NCBI RefSeq assembly: GCF_002906575.1
Contig: NZ_CP026309.1
Span: 2,790,001-2,854,000, forward strand
From: Salinigranum rubrum
GTDB lineage: Archaea > Halobacteriota > Halobacteria > Halobacteriales > Haloferacaceae
Length of the DNA stretch: 64,000 bases
Direction of reading: 5' to 3'
Part shown: in pieces, positions 18,124-27,826 of the stretch
Numbering within the stretch: position 1 is the stretch's first letter
Layout: each line of letters opens with the position of its first letter
The notes under the pieces: model-generated
What the model saw: only the letters and a program-made list of their open reading frames with translations
Database searches by the model: none
Told to the model about the DNA's origin: nothing
Program-made: the position numbers and the translations under genes

Positions 18124-19623
18124 TCAGCTCTTGACGTTCGTGATGAGCGTATTGAGGTTCTGTCGGATCCCCCAGTCGAACTGTACCTCCAGCACGAGGA
18201 CGCTCGCGACGTACAGCACGATGCCGGTGACCGTGAGGATGGCGAACTTGAGGATGGGATTGATGGCGAGGTTGAGGTGCACCAGCCAGACGCCAGCGAA
18301 CATGACGACGCTCGCGGTGAAGGGGTAGACGAACTCGTAGAAGATCTCCCGGTAGGTGGCGTCGATAGTGCCTCTGATGATGTAGATGTCGATCGGCATC
18401 ATCGGGAAGACGTAGATGAGCGTGACGGTGAGTGCGGTGCCCGCGATGCCGTAGCGGGCGGTCAGCGGATAGATCAGGAGTGCGATGAGGACGAGTCGGA
18501 ACGCGCTGAGTTTCGTGATGATGTCCGGCCGTCCCGTCGCTTTCCACACGGGGCCGAACGTCTTCCCGACCGACCGCAAGAGACCGTAGACGGCGAGGAT
18601 CTGCATGGCGACGATCATCCCCGTCCAGTCGGGGCCGAGGAACGCACGGACGAACGTCGGGGTGACCGCCGCGATGCCGAACGCCGCGGGGAAGCTCACG
18701 AACGAGGTCATGCGGAGCATCTTCAGGTACACCTCACGCAACCGCTCCGTGTCGTCTTGCAGTTTCGAAAACGCCGGAAACATCACCCGCGCGATGATCT
18801 GCGTGATCTCGGTCGCGGGGGCGTTCGAGAGCCGGTAGCCGTACTGGTAGAAGCCGAGCGCGGCCGGGGTGAGGAACCAGCCGACGAACGCGTCGTCGCC
18901 CTCGGTGTTGAGGAAGAACAGGATCGACGACCCCGTCATCCACTTGCCGTAGTCGATGAGCTCCTTGGCGGCGTCCATATCGAACCGGAACCACGGCCGG
19001 TAGCTGTCGATGGCGTAGGAGAGCCCGAACCGGGTGACGTTGCCCGCGATGAACCCGACGACGAACGCCCACGCGGTCGGTTCGACGAGGGCGTACGCGA
19101 CCGAGACGACGAACCGGACGATCTCCGCGCCGATCTGGTAGGCGAACTCCTTGTGGAAGTCGAGGTTCTTGTCGAAGTAGACGATCCCGGGGTTCTTCAG
19201 CCCGGTGAGCACCGGTACGATCGCAGTGGCCTGCAGCAGTCCGACGGCTCGTGGTTCGCCGAAGAACGAAGCGATGAGCGGTGCGGCGAGGAACATGATT
19301 CCGCCGACGAGGACTCCCCTCCCGATCTCCAGCAGCCAGACGGTGTCGAGGTAGCTGTCGACGTTGTCCTCTTTCTGGTGGATGAGCGCCGCGTTCAGTC
19401 CGATCTCGGTGAATTTCCGGAGCGCGCTCAGCGCGAGGAGTGCGATCCCGACGAGCCCGAGCTCCGTCGGACCCACGAGCCTCGCGAGGATGACCAGCAT
19501 CGAGAGCTGGATGACGCGCCCGAGGGCGTTCTGGCTCCCCACCCACACGAGGCTCTTGGCGATCTGTGACCCCGCGTTTCCCGTCGGTGTGAGCCGTCTG
19601 ATCAGCTCGAAGAGTCGCTTCAT
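18124..19623 (-). CDS. Wzx-type polysaccharide flippase (MOP superfamily)
   Basis: 499 residues from the ATG at 19623 (MKRLFELIRR). About 14 hydrophobic helices with the RfbX/Wzx pattern are present, including GSQIAKSLVWVGSQNALGR before helix 1, LARLVGPTELGLVGIAL, and LTPAALGFYQYGYRLSNAP midway. Members flip undecaprenyl- or dolichyl-linked repeat units across the membrane. Longer in-frame extensions to 20007 are rejected: they lack hydrophobicity and run through the divergent promoter region. It is the first gene of the leftward glycosyltransferase block (18124-13941). Annotation is secure at family level. Confidence 0.88.
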   Translation of the reverse strand: MKRLFELIRRLTPTGNAGSQIAKSLVWVGSQNALGRVIQLSMLVILARLVGPTELGLVGIALLALSALRKFTEIGLNAALIHQKEDNVDSYLDTVWLLEIGRGVLVGGIMFLAAPLIASFFGEPRAVGLLQATAIVPVLTGLKNPGIVYFDKNLDFHKEFAYQIGAEIVRFVVSVAYALVEPTAWAFVVGFIAGNVTRFGLSYAIDSYRPWFRFDMDAAKELIDYGKWMTGSSILFFLNTEGDDAFVGWFLTPAALGFYQYGYRLSNAPATEITQIIARVMFPAFSKLQDDTERLREVYLKMLRMTSFVSFPAAFGIAAVTPTFVRAFLGPDWTGMIVAMQILAVYGLLRSVGKTFGPVWKATGRPDIITKLSAFRLVLIALLIYPLTARYGIAGTALTVTLIYVFPMMPIDIYIIRGTIDATYREIFYEFVYPFTASVVMFAGVWLVHLNLAINPILKFAILTVTGIVLYVASVLVLEVQFDWGIRQNLNTLITNVKS

Positions 19624-20126
19624 GGTTGAGGGCTCGATCCATCGAGACAGCACGCCCGTCGACAGTGCATCTCCCGTGAAGTCAGGCCGGTACTCTGAAT
19701 AAATCCACCGACTCGATATCGCCCCGGTACGGTGTCTCACGCACCACGCCTGCCGGGTCCAGCCCCGAATCGTCGCTGTGCGTAGCCCGAGTTCCGAAGC
19801 CGGCCGTTCACGAGACCGGGTCGAAGCGGGCTGATCGAGTGCGCCTCCCCGGGACGCGCCGAGAACCGTCGGCCCGTCCCCGGTCTGCGACACCGACCGA
19901 GACGGAAGACTGGTTCGATTCGGTGACTGTATTCCGAGAATATAATTGTGTGGAGCACGTCCGTCGAAACAGCTGCCCGCAGCCGAGTCTCGGCTGCGAC
20001 GTCGCACGACGTGCTGTGAGAGCGGATAACCGAACGCTCAAGAGGGCCGTAACACGAAAGGACGGTCACGAACACTATGAGCCAGATGGACCTGTCGACC
20101 CGACAGCTCACACCGAGGGCCGTCGG
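19624..20126. other. Divergent promoter region between flippase and membrane protein genes
   Basis: 503 bases with local AT-rich patches (around 19694-19704 and 19935-19950) that could hold promoters for both directions. Long open frames cross it on both strands, but their products are Arg/Pro/Ser-rich shadows. No gene is supported. Confidence 0.5.
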
Positions 20127-21998
20127 ATGATTCTCTCCTCTACGGCAAACACCCGGCGGGCGCTGGCGTTGCTCGGGGTGACACTCCTTCTCGGTGTCGT
20201 CGCGATCACGATCTCGATCCCGCCCGCGGAGCAGTACGAGATTTCGATCTACACTAGCTTCCCGTGGTACTACTGGGTGCTGGTGGTCGGGAGTCTCCTC
20301 GTCGGGAGCCTCACGATACTCACGAGCGCGCTCTCCGAGCGCGAGGGCGACCGGTTCTGGCTGTTCGGCGCAGCGACGGTCCTCCTGACGAACGCGGTGT
20401 TGGTGCTCATGCCGTACATTCGGGGGTACCCGATGTACGGACGCGCGGACCCGATGAGCCACCTCGGGTACATCCGGATCATCACCGAGACCGGCGTCGC
20501 GGGCGGCGGGAACATCTATCCGAACACGCATCTGCTGATCCGGATCTTCGCCTACGCGACCGGACTGGAGCCGATGGCGGTCCTCAACGCGGTCGCGCCC
20601 GCGGTTACGCTCGTCTACTTCGGGTCGATGTTCCTCCTCCTGGGACACGTGTTCGAGTCCCGGACCCGGGCGCTCGTCGGCCTCCCGCTGATTCTGCTCC
20701 CGGCGTACGACATCGCACACCTCGGGACGACCCCGTTCCGACTCAGCATCCTGTTCGTCCCCTTCGTGCTGTACCTGTTCGTGAAGGACCAGCAGAGTGG
20801 GGCCGTCTCGGTCCGTGCGGCACTCGCGGTCGCGCTCGTCTCGCTCGTCATCTACCACCCGCTGACCGCCGTCTTCTTGTTGATGGTGTTCCTGACCTGG
20901 GTGGTCGCCAAGTGGACGCAGTGGTTCAGAGCCGACGAGACGAAGCGGACGAACATCGTCACCCTCCTCTCGGTCGTCTTCGCCGCGTGGTATCTCAACT
21001 TCACGGGGATGATCATCCGCTTCGAGGGCATCGTCGAGGTGTTCCTCGAAGACAGCGGGGACGCACCGATCAACGAGTACAGTTCCACCATCTCGTCCAC
21101 CAGCCCGGAGCTGTCTGATCTGGCACGGATCGCGACGTACAAGTACGGGGTCGCGATGGTCCTCGTCGGGCTGGGAACCGCAGCCCTCGCGCTCTCGGTG
21201 TACATGTGGTGGCGCGACGAACACGAGATGGACCTCTTCACGACCGTCTTCGGCATCTCCATGTTCGCGTTCGCTGCCGGGGCAGCCGCGTTCTTGCTGT
21301 TCGACCTGATCGTCGGGACGCGGCGCCCGCTCCAGTTCGCGAAGATGTTCGGCGTCATCCTCGGCGGCGGATTCGTCTACCTGCTCTGGCGCTTCAGCCG
21401 ACAGTTCACCGTCGGGCGCAAGTTCGACGTCGGGGCGACCGCCTCGGTCGTCTTCGTCCTCCTGCTCCTCGTTTACCTCGCGACGTTCACCCTCTACTGG
21501 TCGCCGCTGTCGTCGCGGGTGAACCAGCAGGTGACGGAGATGGAACTCGACGGCTCGGAGTGGCTCTTCGAGAACCGCGACGAAGGCCGAGAGATCGAGG
21601 AGTTCGGCATCCGCCAGTACCGGTTCTACCACGCGATGTACGGTATCTCGCTCGGAGACCAGGTACGGATCGAAGACACCTATCCGCCACCCCACTTCAA
21701 CTATACCGTCCACTCGCAGTACGGGATGGACTACGAGGAGGACAACTACCTCATCCTCGCTCGGCTCGGGCGAATCACCTACCCGACCAAGTTCCCGAAC
21801 TACCAGCGGTTCTGGCGGTACACCCCCGAGGAGTTCGACCGCCTCGAGCGGGACCAAAGCGTCAACCGCCTCTACGACAACGGCGACTTCACCGCCTACG
21901 GCGTCGAGGGACTGGCGAACAGCACGACCCAGCAGAACGCCACGGCCTCGTCGGTGGTCACGCCGCTCCCGACGCGTTCTCACGGGCGAGCCGTCTGA
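20127..21998 (+). CDS. Polytopic membrane protein, GT-C or polysaccharide polymerase-like
   Basis: 623 residues from the ATG at 20127; the longer in-frame extension is non-hydrophobic and rejected. Eleven or so hydrophobic helices are followed by a soluble C-terminal domain of about 160 residues. The first large loop has RGYPMYGRADPMSHLGYIR, an acidic/His motif placed like the catalytic loop of GT-C glycosyltransferases. It could be a GT-C enzyme using a polyprenyl-phosphate sugar or a Wzy-like polymerase. It is divergent from the flippase and upstream of a GT4, consistent with glycan assembly. Exact activity is not assignable. Confidence 0.65.
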   Translation: MILSSTANTRRALALLGVTLLLGVVAITISIPPAEQYEISIYTSFPWYYWVLVVGSLLVGSLTILTSALSEREGDRFWLFGAATVLLTNAVLVLMPYIRGYPMYGRADPMSHLGYIRIITETGVAGGGNIYPNTHLLIRIFAYATGLEPMAVLNAVAPAVTLVYFGSMFLLLGHVFESRTRALVGLPLILLPAYDIAHLGTTPFRLSILFVPFVLYLFVKDQQSGAVSVRAALAVALVSLVIYHPLTAVFLLMVFLTWVVAKWTQWFRADETKRTNIVTLLSVVFAAWYLNFTGMIIRFEGIVEVFLEDSGDAPINEYSSTISSTSPELSDLARIATYKYGVAMVLVGLGTAALALSVYMWWRDEHEMDLFTTVFGISMFAFAAGAAAFLLFDLIVGTRRPLQFAKMFGVILGGGFVYLLWRFSRQFTVGRKFDVGATASVVFVLLLLVYLATFTLYWSPLSSRVNQQVTEMELDGSEWLFENRDEGREIEEFGIRQYRFYHAMYGISLGDQVRIEDTYPPPHFNYTVHSQYGMDYEEDNYLILARLGRITYPTKFPNYQRFWRYTPEEFDRLERDQSVNRLYDNGDFTAYGVEGLANSTTQQNATASSVVTPLPTRSHGRAV

Positions 21999-22072
21999 CC
22001 TGAGCGGTCGAGACGAGCCGTCGACACGACAGTCTTTTCACCGCACCTGTGCGAACCGGGAGGTAAGTCCCC

Positions 22073-23197
22073 ATGTCCACGTCGCTTCACGTCTCCTTCT
22101 TTATGGCGGCCCCCACCTACGGCGGTGCACAAAAGGTCACGATCACGATCGCGAACGGACTCGCCGAGCGGGGCCACGACGTCGACCTCGTCGTCGCGCG
22201 CCTCGAAGGCGAGTTCGTCTCCGACATCAGCGAGGAGGTCACCGTCGTCGATCTGGACGCGCCGTCCGTCCCGGGGATCGGGCTGTTCGCCGTAATCCCC
22301 CGTCTCCGGTCGTACCTCGCCGCCGAGAACCCCGCCGTGATGTTCGCCTGTCTCACGCACGCGAACGACGTCGCCGTCCTCGCCTCGCTCGGTTCGAACT
22401 CGTCGACGCACGTCGCCGTCACGGAACACCTCGCGTTCGGTGCCGACACCGAACTCAAAAAGCGGATCACGAGCGCGATGGCGAAGTATCTCTACCGGTA
22501 CGCGGACGACGTCGTCACCGTCTCCGCCGGCGTCGCCGAAAGCGTCGCCGCGAACACGCACATCGACATCGCGGACACGACCGTTCTCCACAACCCGATC
22601 CACGTCGAAGAGGTCAAGCGGGAGGCGGCGGCGTCGGTGGATCACGACTGGTTCGGCTCCGACGACGTCAGTCCGATCGTGAGCGTCGGACGCCTCGAAC
22701 CACAGAAGAGCCTGACGACGCTCCTCTCGGCGTTCGACCGGGTCCACGATGCGCGTCCCGACACTCGACTCGTCGTGGTCGGGAAGGGCTCCGAGCGCGA
22801 CCGACTCGTCGACCGGACCGAACGCCTCGGCCTCTCCGATGTCGTCGACTTCCCCGGTTTCGTCGACAACCCGTACGCGTACATGAACGGTGCCTCCGTC
22901 TTCGCCCTCTCCTCGGAGTTCGAGGGCCTCCCGACCGTGTTGATCGAAGCGCTCGCGTGCGGGTGTACGATCGTCTCGACGGACTGTCCCCACGGGCCAC
23001 GGGAGATCCTGGACGACGGGACGTACGGCCGTCTCACACCCGTCGGCGACCCCGACGCGCTGGCCGACGGCATCCTCCAGGCCCTCGACGACCCGACCCC
23101 GGTCGAGCGGTGTCTCGAGCGCGCGGACCACTTCTCGATGGCCAACTCGCTCGACCGCTACGAGACGTACATCAGGGACGTAAGCGACGCTCGGTGA
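22073..23197 (+). CDS. Glycosyltransferase family 4 (GT-B fold)
   Basis: 374 residues. The N-terminal acceptor domain begins LHVSFFMAAPTYGGAQKV, where the Gly-rich GGAQK loop is characteristic of GT4. The C-terminal donor domain has SVGRLEPQKSLTTLLSAF and the E-x7-E motif SEFEGLPTVLIEALACG followed by STDCPHGPREIL. This resembles GalNAc/Gal/GlcNAc transferases of O-antigen clusters. It lies 74 bases after the polytopic protein and is probably co-transcribed with it. Family call is firm; donor sugar unknown. Confidence 0.88.
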   Translation: MSTSLHVSFFMAAPTYGGAQKVTITIANGLAERGHDVDLVVARLEGEFVSDISEEVTVVDLDAPSVPGIGLFAVIPRLRSYLAAENPAVMFACLTHANDVAVLASLGSNSSTHVAVTEHLAFGADTELKKRITSAMAKYLYRYADDVVTVSAGVAESVAANTHIDIADTTVLHNPIHVEEVKREAAASVDHDWFGSDDVSPIVSVGRLEPQKSLTTLLSAFDRVHDARPDTRLVVVGKGSERDRLVDRTERLGLSDVVDFPGFVDNPYAYMNGASVFALSSEFEGLPTVLIEALACGCTIVSTDCPHGPREILDDGTYGRLTPVGDPDALADGILQALDDPTPVERCLERADHFSMANSLDRYETYIRDVSDAR

Positions 23198-23274
23198 GGC
23201 GAGTCTGGCTCGCCGATAACTCTCGCTCCGACGCTCGCGCACGCTCACACTCACGCGCGGGAAAGACGGTCGCC

Positions 23275-24616
23275 CTATCTCGCGCCGACGTCCTCGGCGA
23301 CCGGGGGGTCGAGAGAGATCGGATCGCCTCGCGTGACCGTCCCGATTTCGACACCCTCGGTGACACCGACACCACCGGGGTTCCCGCTGTGGACGAGTTC
23401 CTCGATCCGCCCGGAGCAGTCGAGCAACTCGAGTGCAGCGCCGTGTGCGCTGTCGTGAATCGAGAGCCGACCCAGGTCGAAGTTGCCTCCCGCGCGGGCG
23501 TAGAACGACCCGTCCCGCTCGTTGTTCTGGTTCGCCCCGATGATGAGGATGTTGTCACCCCGGAAGTCGGCGGGGGAGGGGAAGTCGAACGCCGGCCACC
23601 CGGCGTTCTCGAACACCGTGTCGATACACCGAACCGTCCCGAGCCGCTGCCGACCCGGAATCATGTACCACGGCCGGCTCGAAATATTTCTGAACCGACA
23701 ATTCTCGACGGTCAGGTGGGTGTCCTTGTGGTGTTTGAAGCCGAAGCCGCTCTCCTCCACGACGGTGTTTCGGAACGTGATCTCGCCCTGCTGGCTGTCG
23801 ATCGCGGCGCCGGTGTTGTTGCGGAACAGGCAGTTCTCGACGAGGAGCGTCTCGTCGTTCGACGCGTCGAGCGTGACGTTGAGCCCGTGTCCGAGTCGGT
23901 CGTACCGTGCCGCGCCGTGTCCGTTTCCGATGAAGTCACAGGAGCGAATGACGGCGTTCGTGTTGAGGTTGCCCCCGTTGGTTCCCCAGTTGGAGATTCG
24001 ACAGCCCTCGAACGTGATCGGGTCGATCCCCGTTCCACGAATCTCGACGCCGAAGCCGTTCGGTGCGGACTGGTTCCGCCAGTTCCCGTCGATTTGGAGG
24101 TTCCGGAACGTCAGCCCCCCATGTCGACCGAGTCCATGGCCCGGAAACCGATGTAGTTGTTCTCGTGCCCGGACGCCATGTTGATCCGCGTGCGCAACGG
24201 GCCAGCCCCCTCGATTGTCAGGTTGGGGATGGACTCGGTGAACAGAATCGCGGCCTGCTCCTCGAACTGCTGCGAGGAGATCATGATATCGCCCGGCGGG
24301 AGGCGGAGTGTCCCCCGGGCTCGACCGCATCGAGCGCCTCCTCGAACGCCGGCGTGTCGTCGGTTTCTCCGTCTACTGCCGCTCCGAAGTCCGTGAGGTC
24401 GAGCGCGTCGGGGTCCGCCGTCGTGACGCCGGACCCGGACCCCGAGCCCGAGCCCGAGTCGGTCTCGGAGTTCGACCCAGACGGAGGATTCTGGGGTCCC
24501 GACCGCGTGGACGTGATCTCGTTGATACCGTATCCTACGGCGAGCGCGCTGGCGGCCGTTGCACTGATCGCAGCCAACGCCTTCCGACGAGGGATATCAG
24601 AGTCAGAGTCTAGCAT
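23275..24616 (-). pseudogene. Tat-exported right-handed beta-helix protein, two frameshifts
   Basis: Three consecutive reading frames together encode one protein. It begins at 24616 with a Tat signal (PRRKALAAISATAASALA), a Ser/Gly linker and the beta-helix entry motif LTDFGAAVDGETDDTPAF. The frame is lost at a run of five C (24312-24316, plus strand). The next segment (GTLRLPPGDIMISS to MDSVDMGG) is lost at six C (24115-24120), and the third continues as LTFRNLQIDGNW to the end. Adding one base in each run restores about 447 residues paralogous to the protein at 10477-11811. As written it is broken; sequencing error in homopolymers is likely. Intact, it would be a secreted glycan-binding or lyase-like protein. 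Confidence 0.75.
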
Positions 24617-24888
24617 CGTGTATGGGTGGTGCGTGGCCGAGGCTCATCGGTCGAAGAAAGCGTTCACCAGCGAAGGGCGTCTCACGCTGGAAACTGCGGG
24701 TGTCGATCATATACATCTGCGACGGTCGCTCGTGTTGCAACTGGTCTGGAGGGACCCTCGGGGACCCTGCACTGTTATCAAATATATCTAATCGAACCTA
24801 CTTATGCACTACGTTTAGTCGCTGTCCGGTCAGTGCCTGCCGCGTCGACACGGTGGCGGAATCGGGTCCTCCCGCGCCGAACGGGGCG

Positions 24889-25836
24889 CTACGACGACGC
24901 GACCGTCTGTTTGAGGCGTCGTGCGATCCGGTGTGTGTGTCTCCCACCGAGGGAAGCGAACAGGTAGAGGTACGACTCCGTCGACAGCGGGTAGAGACGG
25001 ATGGCCCGGAGGAGACATCGACGTGCATCGGCGTAGTAGCCGTTTCGGATCGCCGACGAGGCGAGGATCCGCGAGTGTTCGGCGACGAATCGCCGCTCGC
25101 AGACGGCTCCGTACTCGGCGGCGAGCGAGCGGTGCTTCTCGACGAGGAGCGGGTACGAGAGGTCCCGCTTCGTCTCGAAGTCGTCCGATATCTGGTCGCC
25201 GTGTTCCATGAAACGGGTAGTCAACAGCTCCGGGACGGGCTGGAACTCGCAGTGGCGCGAGAGTCGGATGAGCCACTCCCGGTCCTGCCAACTCTCGAAG
25301 CGCTCGTCGAGGAGCCCGGCGGGTTCGACGACGCTCGCTCGGACCATGAGCGCGGAGAACTCCGCGACCCGCTTGCCGGTGAGGAGCGCGTACGTCACGT
25401 CACCGCGGGTGTCGGGGGTTTTGGTGTTGAGTGGGTTCCCGTCCGCGTCGCAGTACTGGAGCCACGTGTAGACGACGCCCGTCTCCGGTCCGGCGGTCCG
25501 GAACGTCTCGACCTGCCGTTCGATCTTGTGGGGGTCCCACTGATCGTCGTCGTCGAGGAAGGCGACGAACTCGCCCTCGGCCGTCCGTATCCCGTTGTTT
25601 CGGGCCGCGTTCGCGCCCTTGTTCGTCTCGTGACGGACGTGCGTGAGGCGCTCTAGCGAGTCGAGGGGGACGTCCTCGAGAACGTCCGCGGCGGGTACCG
25701 ACGAGTGGTCGTCCACCACCACCAGTTCGATCCGGTCGTACGTCTGTTCGTTCACCGCCCGCGCGGCGGCGGTGAGATAGTCGGGGCGGTTGTACGTGGG
25801 CAGGACGACGCTGACCAGCGGCCCGGAGTCACTCAT
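24889..25836 (-). CDS. Glycosyltransferase family 2 (GT-A fold)
   Basis: 315 residues from the ATG at 25836 (MSDSGPLVSVVLPTYNRPDY); the upstream in-frame extension is Arg-rich and rejected. The GT-A core shows VVLPTYNRPDYLT, ELVVVDDHSS and the metal-binding FLDDDDQWDPHKIE, followed by an acceptor region with ESWQDREWLIRLSR. GT2 enzymes invert configuration and use nucleotide sugars in the cytoplasm. It likely adds one residue of the repeat unit. The gene stands between the broken beta-helix gene and the sulfatase-like pair. Confidence 0.88.
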   Translation of the reverse strand: MSDSGPLVSVVLPTYNRPDYLTAAARAVNEQTYDRIELVVVDDHSSVPAADVLEDVPLDSLERLTHVRHETNKGANAARNNGIRTAEGEFVAFLDDDDQWDPHKIERQVETFRTAGPETGVVYTWLQYCDADGNPLNTKTPDTRGDVTYALLTGKRVAEFSALMVRASVVEPAGLLDERFESWQDREWLIRLSRHCEFQPVPELLTTRFMEHGDQISDDFETKRDLSYPLLVEKHRSLAAEYGAVCERRFVAEHSRILASSAIRNGYYADARRCLLRAIRLYPLSTESYLYLFASLGGRHTHRIARRLKQTVASS

Positions 25837-26287
25837 TCTCGTCTCCCCGCAGCCGTGGACGGAGCTCCGACCGAACTGTCGGTCGGGCCTGTTTCGGCCC
25901 CGCCGACGCGCCAACAGTTGGGATGTCCCGCCGTCCGGCGTGCGTCGCCGTCGTCCGCGCTGCCGTGTGCTCTGAGGCCGGTCGCTGTCGTTTGTGCTTG
26001 GCGAATCATGGACGAACTGACGGTCCGCGTCACCGGACGGTAGACGACGGGGATATTAAAAAGGTCTGTCCGAGACGCGAGGACACGTCGGACGGAAGCC
26101 AAGCGACTCCGCCGCAGGGCGGTCACGACGGAGGGGAGGCGCTGAGACGACGCGTGCCGTCTCGAAACGAGCCGGCGTGGTCGGTTCGGCTGTTGTCGGA
26201 GCCGTCCCGAGACCGACCCCGGTGGGGTGTCTCGCGACCCGGTATAACCGTGGTAAACACTAACTACCCGTGTCAGAATACACAAGT
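25837..26287. other. Intergenic region
   Basis: 451 bases between divergent genes. It includes AT-rich GATATTAAAAAGG near 26050 and GGTATAACC at 26241-26249, the latter about 40 bases before the small RHH-like gene and a plausible promoter for it. No coding frame is supported. Confidence 0.45.
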
Positions 26288-26541
26288 ATGTCATCTGGGA
26301 GTGAGCAGGACTCCAGATATCCGGGGGAGAACGCACGTCGGTCGAACTTCCGAACACGCTGGTCTCCGACATCGACGGTCGTATCCGAGGTACGGCCTTC
26401 GAGTCGGCCGGCGAGTACATCACGTTCGTCCTCGAAGAGGTGCTACTCGAACTCGACGAGGCGTCGGAACCGAACGGGGAGACCCTCGACGAGGACGAGG
26501 TCGAAGAACGACTCCAGGCGCTCGGCTATCTGGACAAGTGA
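26288..26541 (+). pseudogene. Small RHH/CopG-like acidic protein, one frameshift
   Basis: An ATG at 26288 opens MSSGSEQDSRYPG, and a five-G run (26323-26327) then shifts the frame. Downstream, the other frame encodes TSVELPNTLVSDIDGRIRGT and EYITFVLEEVLLELDEA, ending ERLQALGYLDK. That frame has no start codon of its own after a stop at 26302-26304, so one missing G is the simple reading. The restored 84-residue protein resembles haloarchaeal ribbon-helix-helix-like proteins. Its tail ERLQALGYL is like the C-terminal tail of sulfatases. The stop is six bases before the sulfatase-like gene, so the two are surely co-transcribed. Confidence 0.6.
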
Positions 26542-26547
26542 GGAACG

Positions 26548-27801
26548 ATGGCCCGAAACATCGTCCTGATCACGGCAGACAGCATTCGTGCCGACCACTG
26601 CGGGTTTATGGGGTACGATGCGGAGACGACTCCGACGCTCGATCGGCTTGCGGACGACGGTCTCGTGTTCGAGTCGGCGATCGCTCCCGGACCGTCGACG
26701 ACGCAGTCGATGCCTGCGATCTTCACGGGCGACTACCCAGTCAAACGGGAGACGGACACGTCGTCGGAACTGAAGGCCAGACGCGAGTTCTTCCAGCCGC
26801 ACATGCGAGCCCGCCAGACCATCCCCGACCAACTCGCGCGTGACGGGTACGAAACGGGCGGGTTCACGCCGAACCCGTACACGTCGCGGTTCACCGGCTT
26901 CGACGAGGGGTTCGATCACTTCGAGGACTTCATCTCCGACTCGCGTTCGTCGTTCTACGAGTTCCTCTTCGAGAAGATCGACACGCTCGGCCCGGTCGTC
27001 TCGCTGGCTCGGATGGGGCTCAACGCGGTGAAACAAGAGGAGGTGTTCAAGCCGTGGGAGAACTACTACGGCGAGATCGAGGCGTGGCTCTCGGACGCCG
27101 AGGAGCCGTACTTCCTCTGGGTCCACCTGATGGATCCGCACTTCCCGTTCCTCGTCCCGTCGGAGTACCGGTCGCAGTCGTGGGTGCGGATGCACGAGGC
27201 GAACTGGAAGTTCTGGCAGGCGCTCCGTAACGGCACGTCGCTCGACGAGCGGACGACGGAGCGGCTGCTCACGGCGTACGACGACACGCTCCGGTACACG
27301 GACGCGTTCGTCGAACGGCTGTACGAGGACGTCGCCGACACCGACCCGATCGTCGTCTTTCACGGCGACCACGGCGAGGGGTTCGGAGAACACGGCTCGT
27401 ACAGCCACGGTTACGACCTCTACCAGGAGAACATCCACGTCCCGTTCCTCGTGTCCGGCGCCGAACGCGGGACGGTCGAGGCGCCCGTGACGCTCGAAGA
27501 GCTCCCGGGGATGATTCACGCCCTCCGTCAGGGTGATTCCCTCGACGCGTTCGGGAGACCGTACGTCGTCTCGCAGACGCTCGACGCCTCGAACGTCGCG
27601 GTCGTCGGGTCGTCGTGGAAATACATCGGCGATGCCGACTCGTCGGCGCTTTACTCGCTCGCGGCGAACGAGCACGAGACGATCGACAACGAGGACCTGC
27701 TCGACCTGTGCGAGGCTATCGTCCGGCAGCGGACGTCCCAGCAGGACACCCAGGGCGCGACCATCTCCGCGGTCGGGCGCGCCTCGATTCAGCCGTCCTG
27801 A
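26548..27801 (+). CDS. Sulfatase/alkaline-phosphatase superfamily enzyme
   Basis: 417 residues. The N-terminal metal site is NIVLITADSIRADHCG. The nucleophile region PGPSTTQSMPAIFTGDYP has Ser/Thr where sulfatases carry the Cys/Ser-x-Pro-x-Arg formylglycine motif, so sulfatase chemistry by formylglycine is unlikely. The second metal site is HGDHGEGFGEHG, followed by SHGYDLYQENIHVPF as in the family. It could be a phosphodiesterase or a phospho-group transferase acting on glycan or lipid. No signal peptide or membrane helix is visible. It is coupled to the small RHH-like gene six bases upstream. Confidence 0.8.
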   Translation: MARNIVLITADSIRADHCGFMGYDAETTPTLDRLADDGLVFESAIAPGPSTTQSMPAIFTGDYPVKRETDTSSELKARREFFQPHMRARQTIPDQLARDGYETGGFTPNPYTSRFTGFDEGFDHFEDFISDSRSSFYEFLFEKIDTLGPVVSLARMGLNAVKQEEVFKPWENYYGEIEAWLSDAEEPYFLWVHLMDPHFPFLVPSEYRSQSWVRMHEANWKFWQALRNGTSLDERTTERLLTAYDDTLRYTDAFVERLYEDVADTDPIVVFHGDHGEGFGEHGSYSHGYDLYQENIHVPFLVSGAERGTVEAPVTLEELPGMIHALRQGDSLDAFGRPYVVSQTLDASNVAVVGSSWKYIGDADSSALYSLAANEHETIDNEDLLDLCEAIVRQRTSQQDTQGATISAVGRASIQPS

Positions 27802-27826
27802 TGCACAGAGCGACTCAATCCGGCGA

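Noticed and set aside
19737-21983. A 748-codon open frame on the minus strand opposite the polytopic membrane protein
   Set aside because: Product is Arg/Asp/Glu-rich low-complexity; it is the usual antisense shadow of a GC-rich gene whose plus-strand product has clear membrane helices.
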